This document shows positions 48,203 to 57,131 of a stretch of 64,000 bases of DNA, piece by piece. The notes below the pieces were generated by a model. It searched no databases. It saw only the letters and a list, made by a program, of their open reading frames with translations, and was not told the origin of the DNA. A program made the position numbers and the translations under genes. Position 1 is the stretch's first letter; every line of letters starts with the position of its first letter. The stretch is from NCBI RefSeq assembly GCF_012726265.1, contig NZ_JAASAG010000007.1:1-64000 (forward strand), given 5' to 3'. Source of the DNA: Streptomyces sp. HNM0575 (GTDB lineage Bacteria > Actinomycetota > Actinomycetes > Streptomycetales > Streptomycetaceae).

Positions 48203-49591
48203 TCAGTCGTGGGAATGCAGCGGCTTGCCCGCGAGGGCCAAGTGGGCCTCGCCGAGCGCCTCGCTCTGCGTCGGGTGTGCGTGGATGAGCTGCGCGACCT
48301 CGGCCGGCAGCGCTTCCCAGTTGTAGATGAGCTGAGCCTCGCCCACCTGCTCGCCCATCCGGTCACCGACCATGTGGACGCCGACCACGGCACCATCGCG
48401 GACCTGGACCAGCTTGATCTCGCCCGTGGTGTTGAGGATCTTGCTCCTGCCGTTGCCGGCCAGGTTGTACTTGAGGGTGACGACCTTGTCGGCCCCGTAG
48501 ACCTCCTTGGCCTGCTCCTCGGTGACGCCGACGGAGGCGACCTCCGGGTGGCAGTACGTCACGCGCGGCACGCCGTCGTAGTCCACCGGGACCGGGTTCA
48601 GCCCGGCGAGCCGCTCCGCGACGAGGATGCCCTCGGCGAAGCCGACGTGTGCGAGCTGGAGCGTGGGGATGAGGTCGCCGACCGCGGAGATCGTCGGCAC
48701 GTTCGTACGGCAGTACTCGTCGGCGAGGACGAAGCCGCGGTCCATGGCGACGCCGGCCTCCTCGTAACCGAGGCCCTGGGAGACGGGGCCGCGGCCGATG
48801 GCGACGAGCAGCACCTCCGCCTCGTACTCCTTGCCGTTGGCGAGGGTGACCTTGACGCTGTCGTTGGTGTACTCGGCCTTCTCGAAGAAGGAGCCCAACG
48901 AGAAGCCGATGCCGCGCTTGCGGAAGGCGCGCTCCAGCAGCTTCGAGCTGTTCTCGTCCTCGGCAGGGACGAGGTGCGGAAGGCCCTCGACGATGGTGAC
49001 GTCCGTGCCGAACGACTTCCAGGCGGAGGCGAATTCGACGCCGATGACGCCGCCGCCCAGGATGATGGCGGACTTCGGGACCCGGTCCAGGACGAGACCG
49101 TGGTCGGAGGAGATGATGCGGTTCCCGTCGATCTCCAGGCCGGGCAGCGTCTTGGGCACCGAGCCCGTGGCGAGCAGGATGTGCCGGCCCTCGTAGCGCT
49201 GGCCGTTGACGTCGACGGAGGTGGGGGAGGACAGCCGGCCCTCGCCCTCGACGTACGTGATCTTGCGCGAGGCGACGAGACCCTGAAGCCCCTTGTACAG
49301 CCCCGAGACCACGCCGTCCTTGTACTTGTGCACCCCGGCCATGTCGATGCCCTCGAAGGTGCTCTTCACGCCGAACTTCTCGCCCTCGCGGGCCTGGTCG
49401 GCCAGCTCGCCGGCGTGCAGCAGAGCCTTGGTGGGGATGCAGCCCCGGTGCAGACAGGTGCCGCCCAGCTTGTCCTTCTCGATCAGGGCGACGTCCAGAC
49501 CCAGCTGCGCCCCGCGCAGGGCAGCGGCATACCCGCCGCTACCGCCGCCGAGGATCACTAGGTCGAAAACGGTGCTGGCGTCGTTCGCCAC
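48203..49591 (-). CDS. lpd: dihydrolipoyl dehydrogenase (E3)
   Basis: The 462-residue flavoprotein reoxidises dihydrolipoamide of the 2-oxoacid dehydrogenase complexes with NAD. LVILGGGSGGYAAALRGAQLG binds FAD; LGGTCLHRGCIPTK holds the redox disulfide; SAIILGGGVIGVEFASAW is the NAD site; VGDLIPTLQLAHVGFAEG and the C-terminal HAHPTQSEALGEAH carry the catalytic His. GTG at 49591 has GGAGG seven bases upstream. A Crp-like palindrome lies about 270 bases upstream. Confidence 0.96.
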   Translation of the reverse strand: MANDASTVFDLVILGGGSGGYAAALRGAQLGLDVALIEKDKLGGTCLHRGCIPTKALLHAGELADQAREGEKFGVKSTFEGIDMAGVHKYKDGVVSGLYKGLQGLVASRKITYVEGEGRLSSPTSVDVNGQRYEGRHILLATGSVPKTLPGLEIDGNRIISSDHGLVLDRVPKSAIILGGGVIGVEFASAWKSFGTDVTIVEGLPHLVPAEDENSSKLLERAFRKRGIGFSLGSFFEKAEYTNDSVKVTLANGKEYEAEVLLVAIGRGPVSQGLGYEEAGVAMDRGFVLADEYCRTNVPTISAVGDLIPTLQLAHVGFAEGILVAERLAGLNPVPVDYDGVPRVTYCHPEVASVGVTEEQAKEVYGADKVVTLKYNLAGNGRSKILNTTGEIKLVQVRDGAVVGVHMVGDRMGEQVGEAQLIYNWEALPAEVAQLIHAHPTQSEALGEAHLALAGKPLHSHD

Positions 49592-50063
49592 GTCACGTCC
49601 TCCATGCATGGGTACGCCGGTGCCGGTCTGCTGTAAGACCGGGCGGCTGTGTTGCGGCCGCTGTTCTGCTGGCCCTGGACTCGGCTCGGTGAAGCCGTGC
49701 TGGGGCCCTGTCCTGCCGGGGACCCATCTTCGCACTTGTCGGCGGACAGCGGGACGCGGGGCCGAGTACCCGGCGGTACGGCCACGATCGCTTTCGGTGA
49801 ACTCGGCCGTACCGTCGGGAGACTGGCTGACGTACCTCTCATGAGGGACGGAAAGTGTGACGCTGCTCACGGGGCGGCGCCGTGCGGTGCGACGACGCGT
49901 GCGCGGGCCCGGCCGGGCCCGCGCGGAGCGCCCGGAGCGCCCGGGCCCGGAGCTCCCGAGCCGCCCGGACGCGGGGGCCCGGGGTCGCGGGCGGCTCAGG
50001 AATGCGGATCGGTCAGGGAAGCGGGCGGATCAGGAACGCTGAGTGCTCAGGAACGCTGAGTGC
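49592..50063. other. 472-base lpd upstream region
   Basis: It holds a leader without clear genes, the Crp-like site at 49856-49871, a GC-rich low-complexity stretch (49900-49990) and the 17-base repeats next to the pepA stop. I could not choose an lpd promoter. Confidence 0.45.
49856..49871. promoter_or_regulatory. Crp-like site TGTGA-N6-TCACG
   Basis: TGTGACGCTGCTCACG fits the GTG(N6)CAC-type motif bound by CRP/FNR-family proteins, including Streptomyces Crp. It is 265-280 bases upstream of the lpd start and 190 bases beyond the pepA stop. The distance to lpd is long for direct activation. Confidence 0.35.
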
Positions 50064-50072
50064 TCAGGGAAG
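50030..50072. repeat. 17-base tandem repeat containing the pepA stop codon
   Basis: TCAGGAACGCTGAGTGC occurs at 50030-50046 and 50047-50063, and a partial third copy starts at 50064 with the TCA that is the pepA stop on the minus strand. Confidence 0.85.
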
Positions 50073-51656
50073 CTCGCCCGCCGCCGCGCGCTCCGCGAGA
50101 CGCACCAGGGTGCGCACCCCGGAGCCGGTGCCGCCCTTGGGGGTGTAGCCGAAGGGACCCGACTCGTTGAACGCCGGTCCCGCGATGTCGAGATGCGCCC
50201 AGAGAACGTCATCGTCGACGAACTCCTTGAGGAACAGGCCCGCCACGAGCCCGCCGCCCGGCCGCTCGCCGATGTTGGAGATGTCGGCGACGGGCGAATC
50301 CATGCCCTTGCGCAGATGCGTCGGCATGGGCATCGGCCAGGACGCCTCGCCCGCCTCCTCGGCCAGTTCGTGCACGGTCGTACGGAAGTCGTCGTCGTTG
50401 CTGAGGACTCCGAAGGTGCGGTTCCCGAGCGCCAGCACCATCGCGCCGGTGAGGGTGGCCACGTCGACGATCGCGTCGGGGGACTCCTCGCCCGCGCGGG
50501 TCAGGGCGTCCGCGAGCACCAGCCGCCCCTCGGCGTCGGTGTTGAGGACCTCGACGGTCTTGCCGCTGTACATGCTGAGCACGTCACCCGGACGTGTGGC
50601 CTTCCCGGAGGGCATGTTCTCCGCGAGGGCCAGCCAGCCCGTCACGTTGACCCGCAGACCGAGACGGCCGGCCGAGACGACCGCGGCCAGCACGGCGGCG
50701 GCACCGCTCATGTCGCACTTCATCGTCTCGTTGTGGCCCACGGGCTTCAGCGAGATGCCGCCCGAGTCGTACGTGATGCCCTTGCCGACGAGCGCGACGG
50801 TCTTCTTCGCCTTGGGGTGAGTGTGCGCGATCCGCACCAGCCGGGGCGGGTTCTCCGAGCCCTGGCCGACGCCGAGGATGCCGCCGTAGCCGCCCTTGGC
50901 GAGCGCAGCCTCGTCCAAGACCTCGATGTCCAGGCTGTGCTGCTTCGCGGCGTCGCGCGCGCGGTCGGCGAAGACGGCCGGAGTCAGGTCGTTGGAAGGG
51001 GTGTTGATCAGGTCGCGGGCGCGTGCGACCTCGGCGGCGAGGACCTCGGCACGGTCCGCCGCGGCCTTGTGCTCCTTGTCCCGCGGCTTCGCGCCGACGA
51101 CCGTGACCTCGGCGAGCGGCGCCCGCGAGCCGTCCTTCGCCTTGGACTTGTCCGCGTCCTTGCCGCCGCGCTTAGCGGTCTTCCTGCCGCCGCCGGTGCC
51201 GACGCCGTCCTCCTCGGAACTGCGGTACGAGGTGAAGGAGTACGCGCCGAGCAGCGCCCCCTCCGTCACGGCCGCCACCGCCGTCGCGTCGTCGACCGGC
51301 AGCGCGAACGCGGCCTTCTTCGTGCCGGCCAGCGCGCGGGCGGCGGTGCCCGCGGCGCGGCGCAGCGTCTCCGTGTCGTAGGACTCGTGCTTCCCGGGTG
51401 CCTCGCCCAGGCCCACGACCAGCACCACCGGCGCCTTGATCCCGGCGGACGGCGCCGGGATCTTCGTGGTCTCGCCCTCGCTGCCGCCCGCGCCGAGCGC
51501 GTCAAGGGTCGCGGCCAGCTTCCCGCCGTACGCCTTGTCCACGGCTTCGCCGCCGGGAGCGACCACGGGGCCCTTGGCGCCCTTGGCGACGCCGATCACG
51601 ACGACGTCCGCGCGCTGGGCCGTGGCGGACGAGGTGCTGAGAGTCAGAGCAGACAC
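50064..51656 (-). CDS. pepA: leucyl aminopeptidase (M17)
   Basis: A 530-residue cytosolic metallo-aminopeptidase. The N-terminal macrodomain-like region runs to about residue 210; the catalytic domain has VGKGITYDSGGISLKP (metal Lys/Asp), MKCDMSGAAAVLAAV and the M17 signature NTDAEGRLVLADAL. It removes N-terminal residues and may also bind DNA as in E. coli. A Lys/Gly-rich insertion (RKTAKRGGKDADKSKAKDG) of about 25 residues lies near residue 165. GTG at 51656 is the start, with GAAGG about nine bases upstream. cobS lies 250 bases upstream on the same strand. Confidence 0.95.
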   Translation of the reverse strand: MSALTLSTSSATAQRADVVVIGVAKGAKGPVVAPGGEAVDKAYGGKLAATLDALGAGGSEGETTKIPAPSAGIKAPVVLVVGLGEAPGKHESYDTETLRRAAGTAARALAGTKKAAFALPVDDATAVAAVTEGALLGAYSFTSYRSSEEDGVGTGGGRKTAKRGGKDADKSKAKDGSRAPLAEVTVVGAKPRDKEHKAAADRAEVLAAEVARARDLINTPSNDLTPAVFADRARDAAKQHSLDIEVLDEAALAKGGYGGILGVGQGSENPPRLVRIAHTHPKAKKTVALVGKGITYDSGGISLKPVGHNETMKCDMSGAAAVLAAVVSAGRLGLRVNVTGWLALAENMPSGKATRPGDVLSMYSGKTVEVLNTDAEGRLVLADALTRAGEESPDAIVDVATLTGAMVLALGNRTFGVLSNDDDFRTTVHELAEEAGEASWPMPMPTHLRKGMDSPVADISNIGERPGGGLVAGLFLKEFVDDDVLWAHLDIAGPAFNESGPFGYTPKGGTGSGVRTLVRLAERAAAGELP

Positions 51657-51910
51657 GGTGAGAGGGACCTTCTTCCTATTCGGACACCGGAACGCGGACC
51701 GCCGGATTCGGGTGAGCGGCTTCCGGCACATCGGGCATCGTATGCCCGCGCAGAACGTGGTATGCGGAGACCATACGCTCACCGCCGCCCCCCAACGCCG
51801 GGCCGGGGCACGGGCGATGACGCGGCGGGACGGCGCGCGACGGGGTGCCGCGGGGCGTGGACGCGGCGGGGGAGCGGCCCGCGCGGAGGGGTCCCGTAGC
51901 GGACTTGGCC

Positions 51911-53086
51911 TCAGCCGAAGGCCAGCACCACCAGGGCCGCGGTCGCCGCGCACTCCGCGAGCGCGCCGAAGACGTCACCGGTGACGCCGCCGAAGCGGCG
52001 GCGGCAGTGCTGCGACAGCAGTTCGGCGGCGGCGAGTCCGAGCACCACGGCGAAGAGGTACGAGACGGCGCCGAAGACCGGGTTCCACCAGTTGACGAGC
52101 GCCCCGGCGAGCGCGCTCACCACGGCGACACCGGCGGCGACGATCGCCGCCGTACGTACGGGAACCGTGCCCGCGACCAGGGCGCCCAGCCCCTCGGTGC
52201 GGGCGGCCGCGACGTCCGAGCGCGCCGCGAGCGTGATCGCCGTACGCGCGGTGACGGCGGCGACGACGACGGCGAGCGCGCCGTGCGGCCAACCCCCTTC
52301 GCTGTACAGCTCGTTGACGACGGCGACCTGCGCCAGGAGCGTCAGTACGAGCGTGAGCACGCCGAACGGGCCGATGTCCGACCGCTTCATGATCCGCAGG
52401 GCCTCGCCGGCCGGCTTGGCGCTGCCCAGACCGTCGGCGACGTCGGCGAGACCGTCCAGGTGCAGCGCCCGCGTCAGCACGGCGGGCACGGCCACCGAGA
52501 CGACCGCGGCGAGCAGCGCGGACGTGCCGAGCAGCAGCGCCAGCAGGCCCGCGGCGGCGGCCGCCAGCCCGACGAGCAGGCCCGCCAGGGGGGCCCACTC
52601 CATGCCGCGGCGGGCGGACTCGCGGTCCCAGCGCGGGACGTCGACGGGGAGGACGGTGAGCGTGCCGAGCGCGAACCGGATGCCGTCCTCGGCCGAAGAG
52701 CCGTTGGACCCGGGGGAGTTGGGGGTTTTCGAAGACTTCGAGGACTTCGAGGACTTCGAGGACTCGGAGGACTCGGAGGACTTGGCAGACTCGGAGGACT
52801 CGGCCGTGTCGGCGGGCTCGGCGGTGCCGGACGGCTCGCCGGATTCGTCGGTGTCGGCCTTGGCGGACGGGCCGGACGTGGATGCTCCGAACTCCTTGGG
52901 CCCGGGCTCCTCGCCCGAGCCACTGGAGTCGCCCAACTCGCCCGACCCACGCGGACCGCGCGACCCGCGCGGCGCCGCGTCCCGCGTGCCCTCGGTCTCG
53001 CGGTGCGAACGCGCCGGCCCCGCGGCCCGGCCGGACTCGTCGGGGCCGTCGGGCTGTCGGGGCCCTTCCGGTGGAGTGGAGTTCAT
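51911..53086 (-). CDS. cobS: adenosylcobinamide-GDP ribazoletransferase
   Basis: CobS joins alpha-ribazole to adenosylcobinamide-GDP, the last step of B12 assembly, at the membrane. The conserved part begins near residue 137 with IRFALGTLTVLPV and continues RALHLDGLADVADGLGS (catalytic Asp cluster), MKRSDIGPFG and several hydrophobic helices to the end. The first ~135 residues are an unusual Ser/Glu/Lys tail with SSKSSKSSKSSK repeats built from 9-base DNA units at 52729-52805. The ATG at 53086 has no SD, so a start closer to the core is possible, though codon bias continues through the tail. cobT precedes it by 187 bases. Confidence 0.93.
   Translation of the reverse strand: MNSTPPEGPRQPDGPDESGRAAGPARSHRETEGTRDAAPRGSRGPRGSGELGDSSGSGEEPGPKEFGASTSGPSAKADTDESGEPSGTAEPADTAESSESAKSSESSESSKSSKSSKSSKTPNSPGSNGSSAEDGIRFALGTLTVLPVDVPRWDRESARRGMEWAPLAGLLVGLAAAAAGLLALLLGTSALLAAVVSVAVPAVLTRALHLDGLADVADGLGSAKPAGEALRIMKRSDIGPFGVLTLVLTLLAQVAVVNELYSEGGWPHGALAVVVAAVTARTAITLAARSDVAAARTEGLGALVAGTVPVRTAAIVAAGVAVVSALAGALVNWWNPVFGAVSYLFAVVLGLAAAELLSQHCRRRFGGVTGDVFGALAECAATAALVVLAFG
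52729..52805. repeat. 9-base coding repeats in cobS tail
   Basis: GACTTCGAG occurs about five times and grades into GACTCGGAG units, encoding the Ser/Lys/Glu-rich disordered tail. Confidence 0.8.
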
Positions 53087-53273
53087 CGGGGCGCAGGCTA
53101 GCGCTTCACGCTCCGCACCGGCACCGGCCGTGCGCCGCCCGCTGCGAACTGCCTGGCCGCGCGGTGAAAGCGAGGCACGGAAACAGCGAGGCACGGAAAC
53201 ACGGAAACGGGCGGACCGGCGGTGGCGGCGATCCCGCCCCGGGCACCGGCACCCGCACCCGCATGGCCGGGTA

Positions 53274-54416
53274 TCAAGTCGCGTCAAGCGCGGGCGAGTT
53301 GGCCGCCCCGTCCTCGCCGCCGGAACCGTCCTCGTCCTCGCCGCTCTCGCCGTCCGCCGCCTCGTCCTCCCGTACGGGCAGCTCCGCCGCGAGCTCCGCC
53401 GCCGCCTGCACCAGCGGCAGGGCGAGCAGTGCTCCCGTACCGCCGCCGACCTCGACGCGCTGCTCCAGCAGCGGGTCGAGCGACATGCGGTCGAGCGCCT
53501 TGGCCTGCGCGGGCTCGCTGCCCGCGTGCCCGGCCACCCACCAGTCGGGCGCACGGAAGGCGACCCGCTGCGCGACGAGCGCGCACGCCGCCGAGACGAC
53601 GCCGTCGAGGATCACGGGCGTACGCCGCACCGCGGACTGGAGCAGGAACCCGGTCGCCGCCGTGAGGTCCGCGCCCCCCACCGCCGCCAGCAGCTCCAGC
53701 TGATCGCCCAGCGCGGCACGGGCGCGGCGCAGCCCGTCCCTGATCGCCGCGCACTTGCGCATCCACGTCAGGTCGTCGATCTCGCCGCCGCCCCTGCCGG
53801 TGACCACCGAGGCGTCGGTGCCGCACAGCGCGGCGATCAGCGTGCCCGCCGCGGTGGTGCCGCCGACGGACAGATCGCCCAGTACGACGAGGTCGGTGCC
53901 TGCGTCGGCCTCCTCGTCCGCGACGGCCATGCCCGCGCGGAACGCCGCTTCCGCCTCCTCCGCCGTCAGCGAGTCCTCCCTGTCGAGGCGGCCCGAGGAG
54001 CGCCGCACGCGGTGCCGCGTCAACTCGTCCGGGAACTCCGACGGATCGCAGTCGAGCCCCATGTCCACGACCCTGACCGGGACTTGGAGACGGCGCGCGA
54101 GGATCGCCGCAGGTGTGGTGCCCTCCAGCGTCTCCCGTACGAGCGTGTGCGCGGTGCCCGCCGGGCGGGCGGAGACCTCCAGCGAGGCCACCCCGTGGTC
54201 GCCCGCGAAGACGACGAGCCGGGGCTGCCGTACCGGTGCGACGGGCAGCCGCCCCTGAGCCGCCGTCAGCCACTCGCCCAACTCGTCGAGCCTGCCCAGC
54301 GCTTCCGGCGGCAGGCCGGTCCGCGCCCTCCGCTCCTCGGCGTCCCGGCGCAGACCGCCGTGCGGGCGCTCGATGAGGTCGGAGAAGTCGTCCAGGTCCA
54401 GGGTGCGGTCAGTCAT
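53274..54416 (-). CDS. cobT: nicotinate-nucleotide dimethylbenzimidazole phosphoribosyltransferase
   Basis: A 380-residue CobT that makes alpha-ribazole-phosphate for the lower B12 ligand. RLVVFAGDHGVASLEVSARP, MGLDCDP, DLVVLGDLSVGGTTAAGTLIAALCG and the C-terminal EVGGGTGALLALPLV with the conserved catalytic Glu are visible, along with the LLQSAVRRTPVILDGVVSAACA block. The last ~30 residues are an acidic Gly/Asp/Glu tail. ATG at 54416 has no strong SD. It lies between cobU and cobS on the same strand in the usual late B12 order. Confidence 0.94.
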   Translation of the reverse strand: MTDRTLDLDDFSDLIERPHGGLRRDAEERRARTGLPPEALGRLDELGEWLTAAQGRLPVAPVRQPRLVVFAGDHGVASLEVSARPAGTAHTLVRETLEGTTPAAILARRLQVPVRVVDMGLDCDPSEFPDELTRHRVRRSSGRLDREDSLTAEEAEAAFRAGMAVADEEADAGTDLVVLGDLSVGGTTAAGTLIAALCGTDASVVTGRGGGEIDDLTWMRKCAAIRDGLRRARAALGDQLELLAAVGGADLTAATGFLLQSAVRRTPVILDGVVSAACALVAQRVAFRAPDWWVAGHAGSEPAQAKALDRMSLDPLLEQRVEVGGGTGALLALPLVQAAAELAAELPVREDEAADGESGEDEDGSGGEDGAANSPALDAT

Positions 54417-54523
54417 GTTGGCGAAGCGTACGGGACGAGTACGCGGCATACGGCGGGCCCTGCTGCGAGGTCCCGCGCGCTGCGGCGCCCTACGGCTCCG
54501 GCCGCCGCGACGGACGCTCCGCG

Positions 54524-55891
54524 TCACCCCCGCAGCGGCTGCGCGACACCGGCCGTGACCAGCAGCACGTGCTCGCACTCGGCCGCGAACTCCGCGTTCA
54601 GACGGCCCAGTTCGTCGCGGAAGCGGCGGCCCGACGCGGTCTCCGGGACGATGCCCGAGCCGACCTCGTTGCTCACCGCCACCACGGTGCGCCGGGTACG
54701 GCGCAGCGCGTCCACCAGCGCCGAGACCCGCTCCCGCAGCATCCGCGCGCCGACCGAGGCCCATCGTGAGCCGTCCCAGGCCCCGACGGAGTCCATCGCG
54801 TCCGTCAGCCACAGCGCGAGGCAGTCGATGAGCAGCGGCGGGCCCGGCGCCTCCAGCAGCGGGACCAGGTCGCAGGTCTCTTCCGTACGCCACGACGCCG
54901 GGCGCCGCTCCTTGTGCGCGCCGACGCGCGCCGCCCACTCCGGGTCGCCCTCGCGGCTTCCGCTCGTGGCCACGTAGACGACGCCCGGGAAGGTCGCCAG
55001 CCGCTGCTCCGCCTCCGCCGACTTGCCGGAACGCGCTCCGCCGAGCACGAGAGTGCGCCGGGGGATCTCCGGGACGTCCGGATAGTCGCCGACGGCGAGG
55101 GTCGTACCGTCGGGCTCCGTGTGCGCTCCCGCCGCGGCGAGCCGCCGGTGCAGCTCGGGGCCGGGCGGCACGTCGTGGTCGATGTGTACGGCGACGACGT
55201 CGGTCGCGGGGCCGACCGCTCCGGCGGCACGGAGGCGGGCGAGCGCCTCGGGGCGGCCGAGCACGTCGAGGAGCACCATGTCGTACGGCCCGTTCGCCCC
55301 GTAGTCGCCGGAGACCGGCCCGGACACGGAACCGGATCCCGCACCGGATACGGAACCAGAACCGGGCCCCGCACCGGATCCGGTCCCGGATACGGATCCC
55401 GGACCGGATCCAGGACCGGATCCCGGCCCGGAGCCGGAAGCGGAGGGCGTATCCCGCACCTCTTCCAGGCCCGCGGGCGCGGCCCCGGGCGGCAGGTAGA
55501 GAAGCCGCTCGCCGCCCGGCCCGGTCACTTGATAGCCGGTGCCCGGTGAGTCGAGGGCGACGGCGCGTATGCGGTGACCGCTGATCAGCGCGAGATCCTG
55601 CCGCTCGGAGACCCGGAGCGGTGCCGGCAGCCCCGCTGGAAGCTCCATGGCGGGCCCGTCGTGCGGGTGCGAGAGCAGCACCTGCCGTACGCCGTGCAGC
55701 GAACGCCCCGCGCGGGCGGCGGCGAACGCGGGACCGGGAGTGAGATCCAGCAGCACGGTGCTGTCGACGAGGACGGCGGTGGCGGCGCGCGCGTTCGTAC
55801 GGCCCGTGACACAGGCGGCGCACACGGCACAGGGGCAGTCGGGACGGGGGAGTCCGGTGGGGGCGCCTGTGCCGAGGAGTGTGAGTTCCAC
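54524..55891 (-). CDS. cobU: MBL-fold / adenosylcobinamide kinase-guanylyltransferase fusion
   Basis: 455 residues. The C-terminal ~185 are CobU: TLVLGGARSGKSAEAEQRLA (P-loop), VYVATSGSREGDPEWAARVGAHKERRP (catalytic His), LIDCLALWLTDAM and VAVSNEVGSGIVPETASGRRFRDELG. CobU phosphorylates and guanylylates adenosylcobinamide. The N-terminal ~270 residues are a metallo-beta-lactamase-like domain (ELTLLGTGAPTGLPRPDC, VLLDLTPGPAF, VLLSHPHDGPAMELP, DVVAVHIDHDVPP) with several zinc ligands changed, split by a Gly/Ser-rich repeat linker of about 45 residues made of GGATCCGG units. GTG at 55891 is the start with a weak SD. Such fusions are seen in actinobacteria; the MBL role is unknown. Confidence 0.92.
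   Translation of the reverse strand: MELTLLGTGAPTGLPRPDCPCAVCAACVTGRTNARAATAVLVDSTVLLDLTPGPAFAAARAGRSLHGVRQVLLSHPHDGPAMELPAGLPAPLRVSERQDLALISGHRIRAVALDSPGTGYQVTGPGGERLLYLPPGAAPAGLEEVRDTPSASGSGPGSGPGSGPGSVSGTGSGAGPGSGSVSGAGSGSVSGPVSGDYGANGPYDMVLLDVLGRPEALARLRAAGAVGPATDVVAVHIDHDVPPGPELHRRLAAAGAHTEPDGTTLAVGDYPDVPEIPRRTLVLGGARSGKSAEAEQRLATFPGVVYVATSGSREGDPEWAARVGAHKERRPASWRTEETCDLVPLLEAPGPPLLIDCLALWLTDAMDSVGAWDGSRWASVGARMLRERVSALVDALRRTRRTVVAVSNEVGSGIVPETASGRRFRDELGRLNAEFAAECEHVLLVTAGVAQPLRG
55315..55445. repeat. GGATCCGG-type coding repeats in the cobU fusion
   Basis: About a dozen GGATCCnG or GGATACGG units encode the SGSGPGSGPGSGPGS-type linker inside the MBL half of the cobU fusion. Confidence 0.75.
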
Positions 55892-55984
55892 ACCCCGATC
55901 GTCTCGTGAGCGGTCGGCGCCCGCCCACTCAGGATCACCCGGGATTAGTCTGCGGGCAGCAACTGTCGATCTCTGGAGGCATAC

Positions 55985-56212
55985 ATGGCGTGGACGTGGC
56001 GGTTCGAGAAGGCCGACGGCTCGGAGACCGAACCTGCCGTGGCGCCCGAGGAGTTCCCCACGCAGGGCGACGCCGAGTCCTGGATCGGCGAGGTCTGGAA
56101 GGAGCTGCTGGACGGCGGCACCGACCAGGTGACGCTGCTGGACGACGGCAGCAAGGTGTACGGGCCGATGAGCCTGCACGCACCCGAGAGCTATGAGGGG
56201 GAGAACGTCTAG
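55985..56212 (+). CDS. conserved small acidic protein
   Basis: A 75-residue protein beginning MAWTWRFEKADGSET, with SWIGEVWKELLDGGTDQVTLL and GSKVYGPMSLH. It looks like a conserved actinobacterial hypothetical; no domain is recognised. ATG at 55985 has GGAGG six bases upstream, a strong sign it is real. It is divergent from the cobU fusion (93 bases between starts) and may share its promoter region. Confidence 0.85.
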   Translation: MAWTWRFEKADGSETEPAVAPEEFPTQGDAESWIGEVWKELLDGGTDQVTLLDDGSKVYGPMSLHAPESYEGENV

Positions 56213-56281
56213 GCGGCGCCCGGGTCCCGCGGGGTCGCGCGGGCGGGGAGGTCCGGTCCGCGCCCCCGCAGCGGCGGACCG

Positions 56282-57019
56282 TCAGGCCCGTACGCCGCAG
56301 ACGTGCAGCATCGCCCCCACCGACCGGTACGGCTCCTCCCGCCCCGCCCGCTCCTCCGCGGCGAGCATCCGCTCCGCCTTCTCCTCCTCCGCGGGGAGAT
56401 CCTCGCCGCCGAATATCCCGACCCCGTACCACTGCCGCAGCGGTGTGCCGATGCCCGCGAAGCTCCTGGTCAGCGTCTCCAGCCGCAGCGAGCCGCCCGC
56501 GCTTCCCGTGCGTACGGAGAAGTCCAGCGCGGCCATGGCGGCGTCCCAGTCGCCGCTGCGGCCGGGGTGCATCGCCAGTGCCGCGTCGTTCCGTATCAGC
56601 AGTGAGAGCAGCCCGCCGCGGTCCAGTACGCGGGCGAGACCCGGCAGTACGGTGCCGGGGTCGCGGGCCCGGGTGAGCCCGCTGTGGCAGAGCACGACGT
56701 CGAAGGTGCCGGGCAGGAAGTGGGCGCCCGTGTCCTCGCTGCCGCCGGAGACGACATGTATGCGTCCGCGTATCTCCTCGGGTTCCTCTGCGAGGTCCTT
56801 CTCGAAGAGCGCGCGCAGGTCGGGATCGGAGTGCAGCCCGGTGACGCGGTGGCCCGCGCGTGCCAGCCGCAGGGCCTGCACGCCGCGCCCGAGCCCCGCG
56901 TCGAGCACGCGGAGCCGCCGCCCCTCCTCGAAGCAGGCCGATGTCTGTTCGTCGAGCTGACGGGCGAGCAGCCGCTGCCCGAGCCGCCCGGGGTCACTCA
57001 GGTCCACGGGCGGATCCAC
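56282..57019 (-). CDS. SAM-dependent methyltransferase (class I)
   Basis: A 245-residue methyltransferase: LRVLDAGLGRGVQALRLARAGH is motif I, TGLHSDPDLRALFEK motif post I, FDVVLCHSGLTR motif II and RVLDRGGLLSLLIRND motif III, followed by FAGIGTPLRQWYGVGIFGG, the C-terminal pattern of the SmtA/CmoM type. Target unknown. The start is GTG at 57019 with weak SD. It converges on the small acidic protein gene. Confidence 0.9.
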   Translation of the reverse strand: MDPPVDLSDPGRLGQRLLARQLDEQTSACFEEGRRLRVLDAGLGRGVQALRLARAGHRVTGLHSDPDLRALFEKDLAEEPEEIRGRIHVVSGGSEDTGAHFLPGTFDVVLCHSGLTRARDPGTVLPGLARVLDRGGLLSLLIRNDAALAMHPGRSGDWDAAMAALDFSVRTGSAGGSLRLETLTRSFAGIGTPLRQWYGVGIFGGEDLPAEEEKAERMLAAEERAGREEPYRSVGAMLHVCGVRA

Positions 57020-57131
57020 GGCGAATCCACGGAATGTGCGGGCAGTCCCGGCCCGGCCGGTCCGGGCACGGTCGCACGGCCCGGAGTCCGGGCCGGCTGC
57101 GAGCTTCCCGCGGACCCCGCCCCCGGCCCGT

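Noticed and set aside
55892..55984. Third cobalamin riboswitch expected before cobU
   Set aside because: The 93-base divergent spacer is too short and lacks the aptamer blocks.
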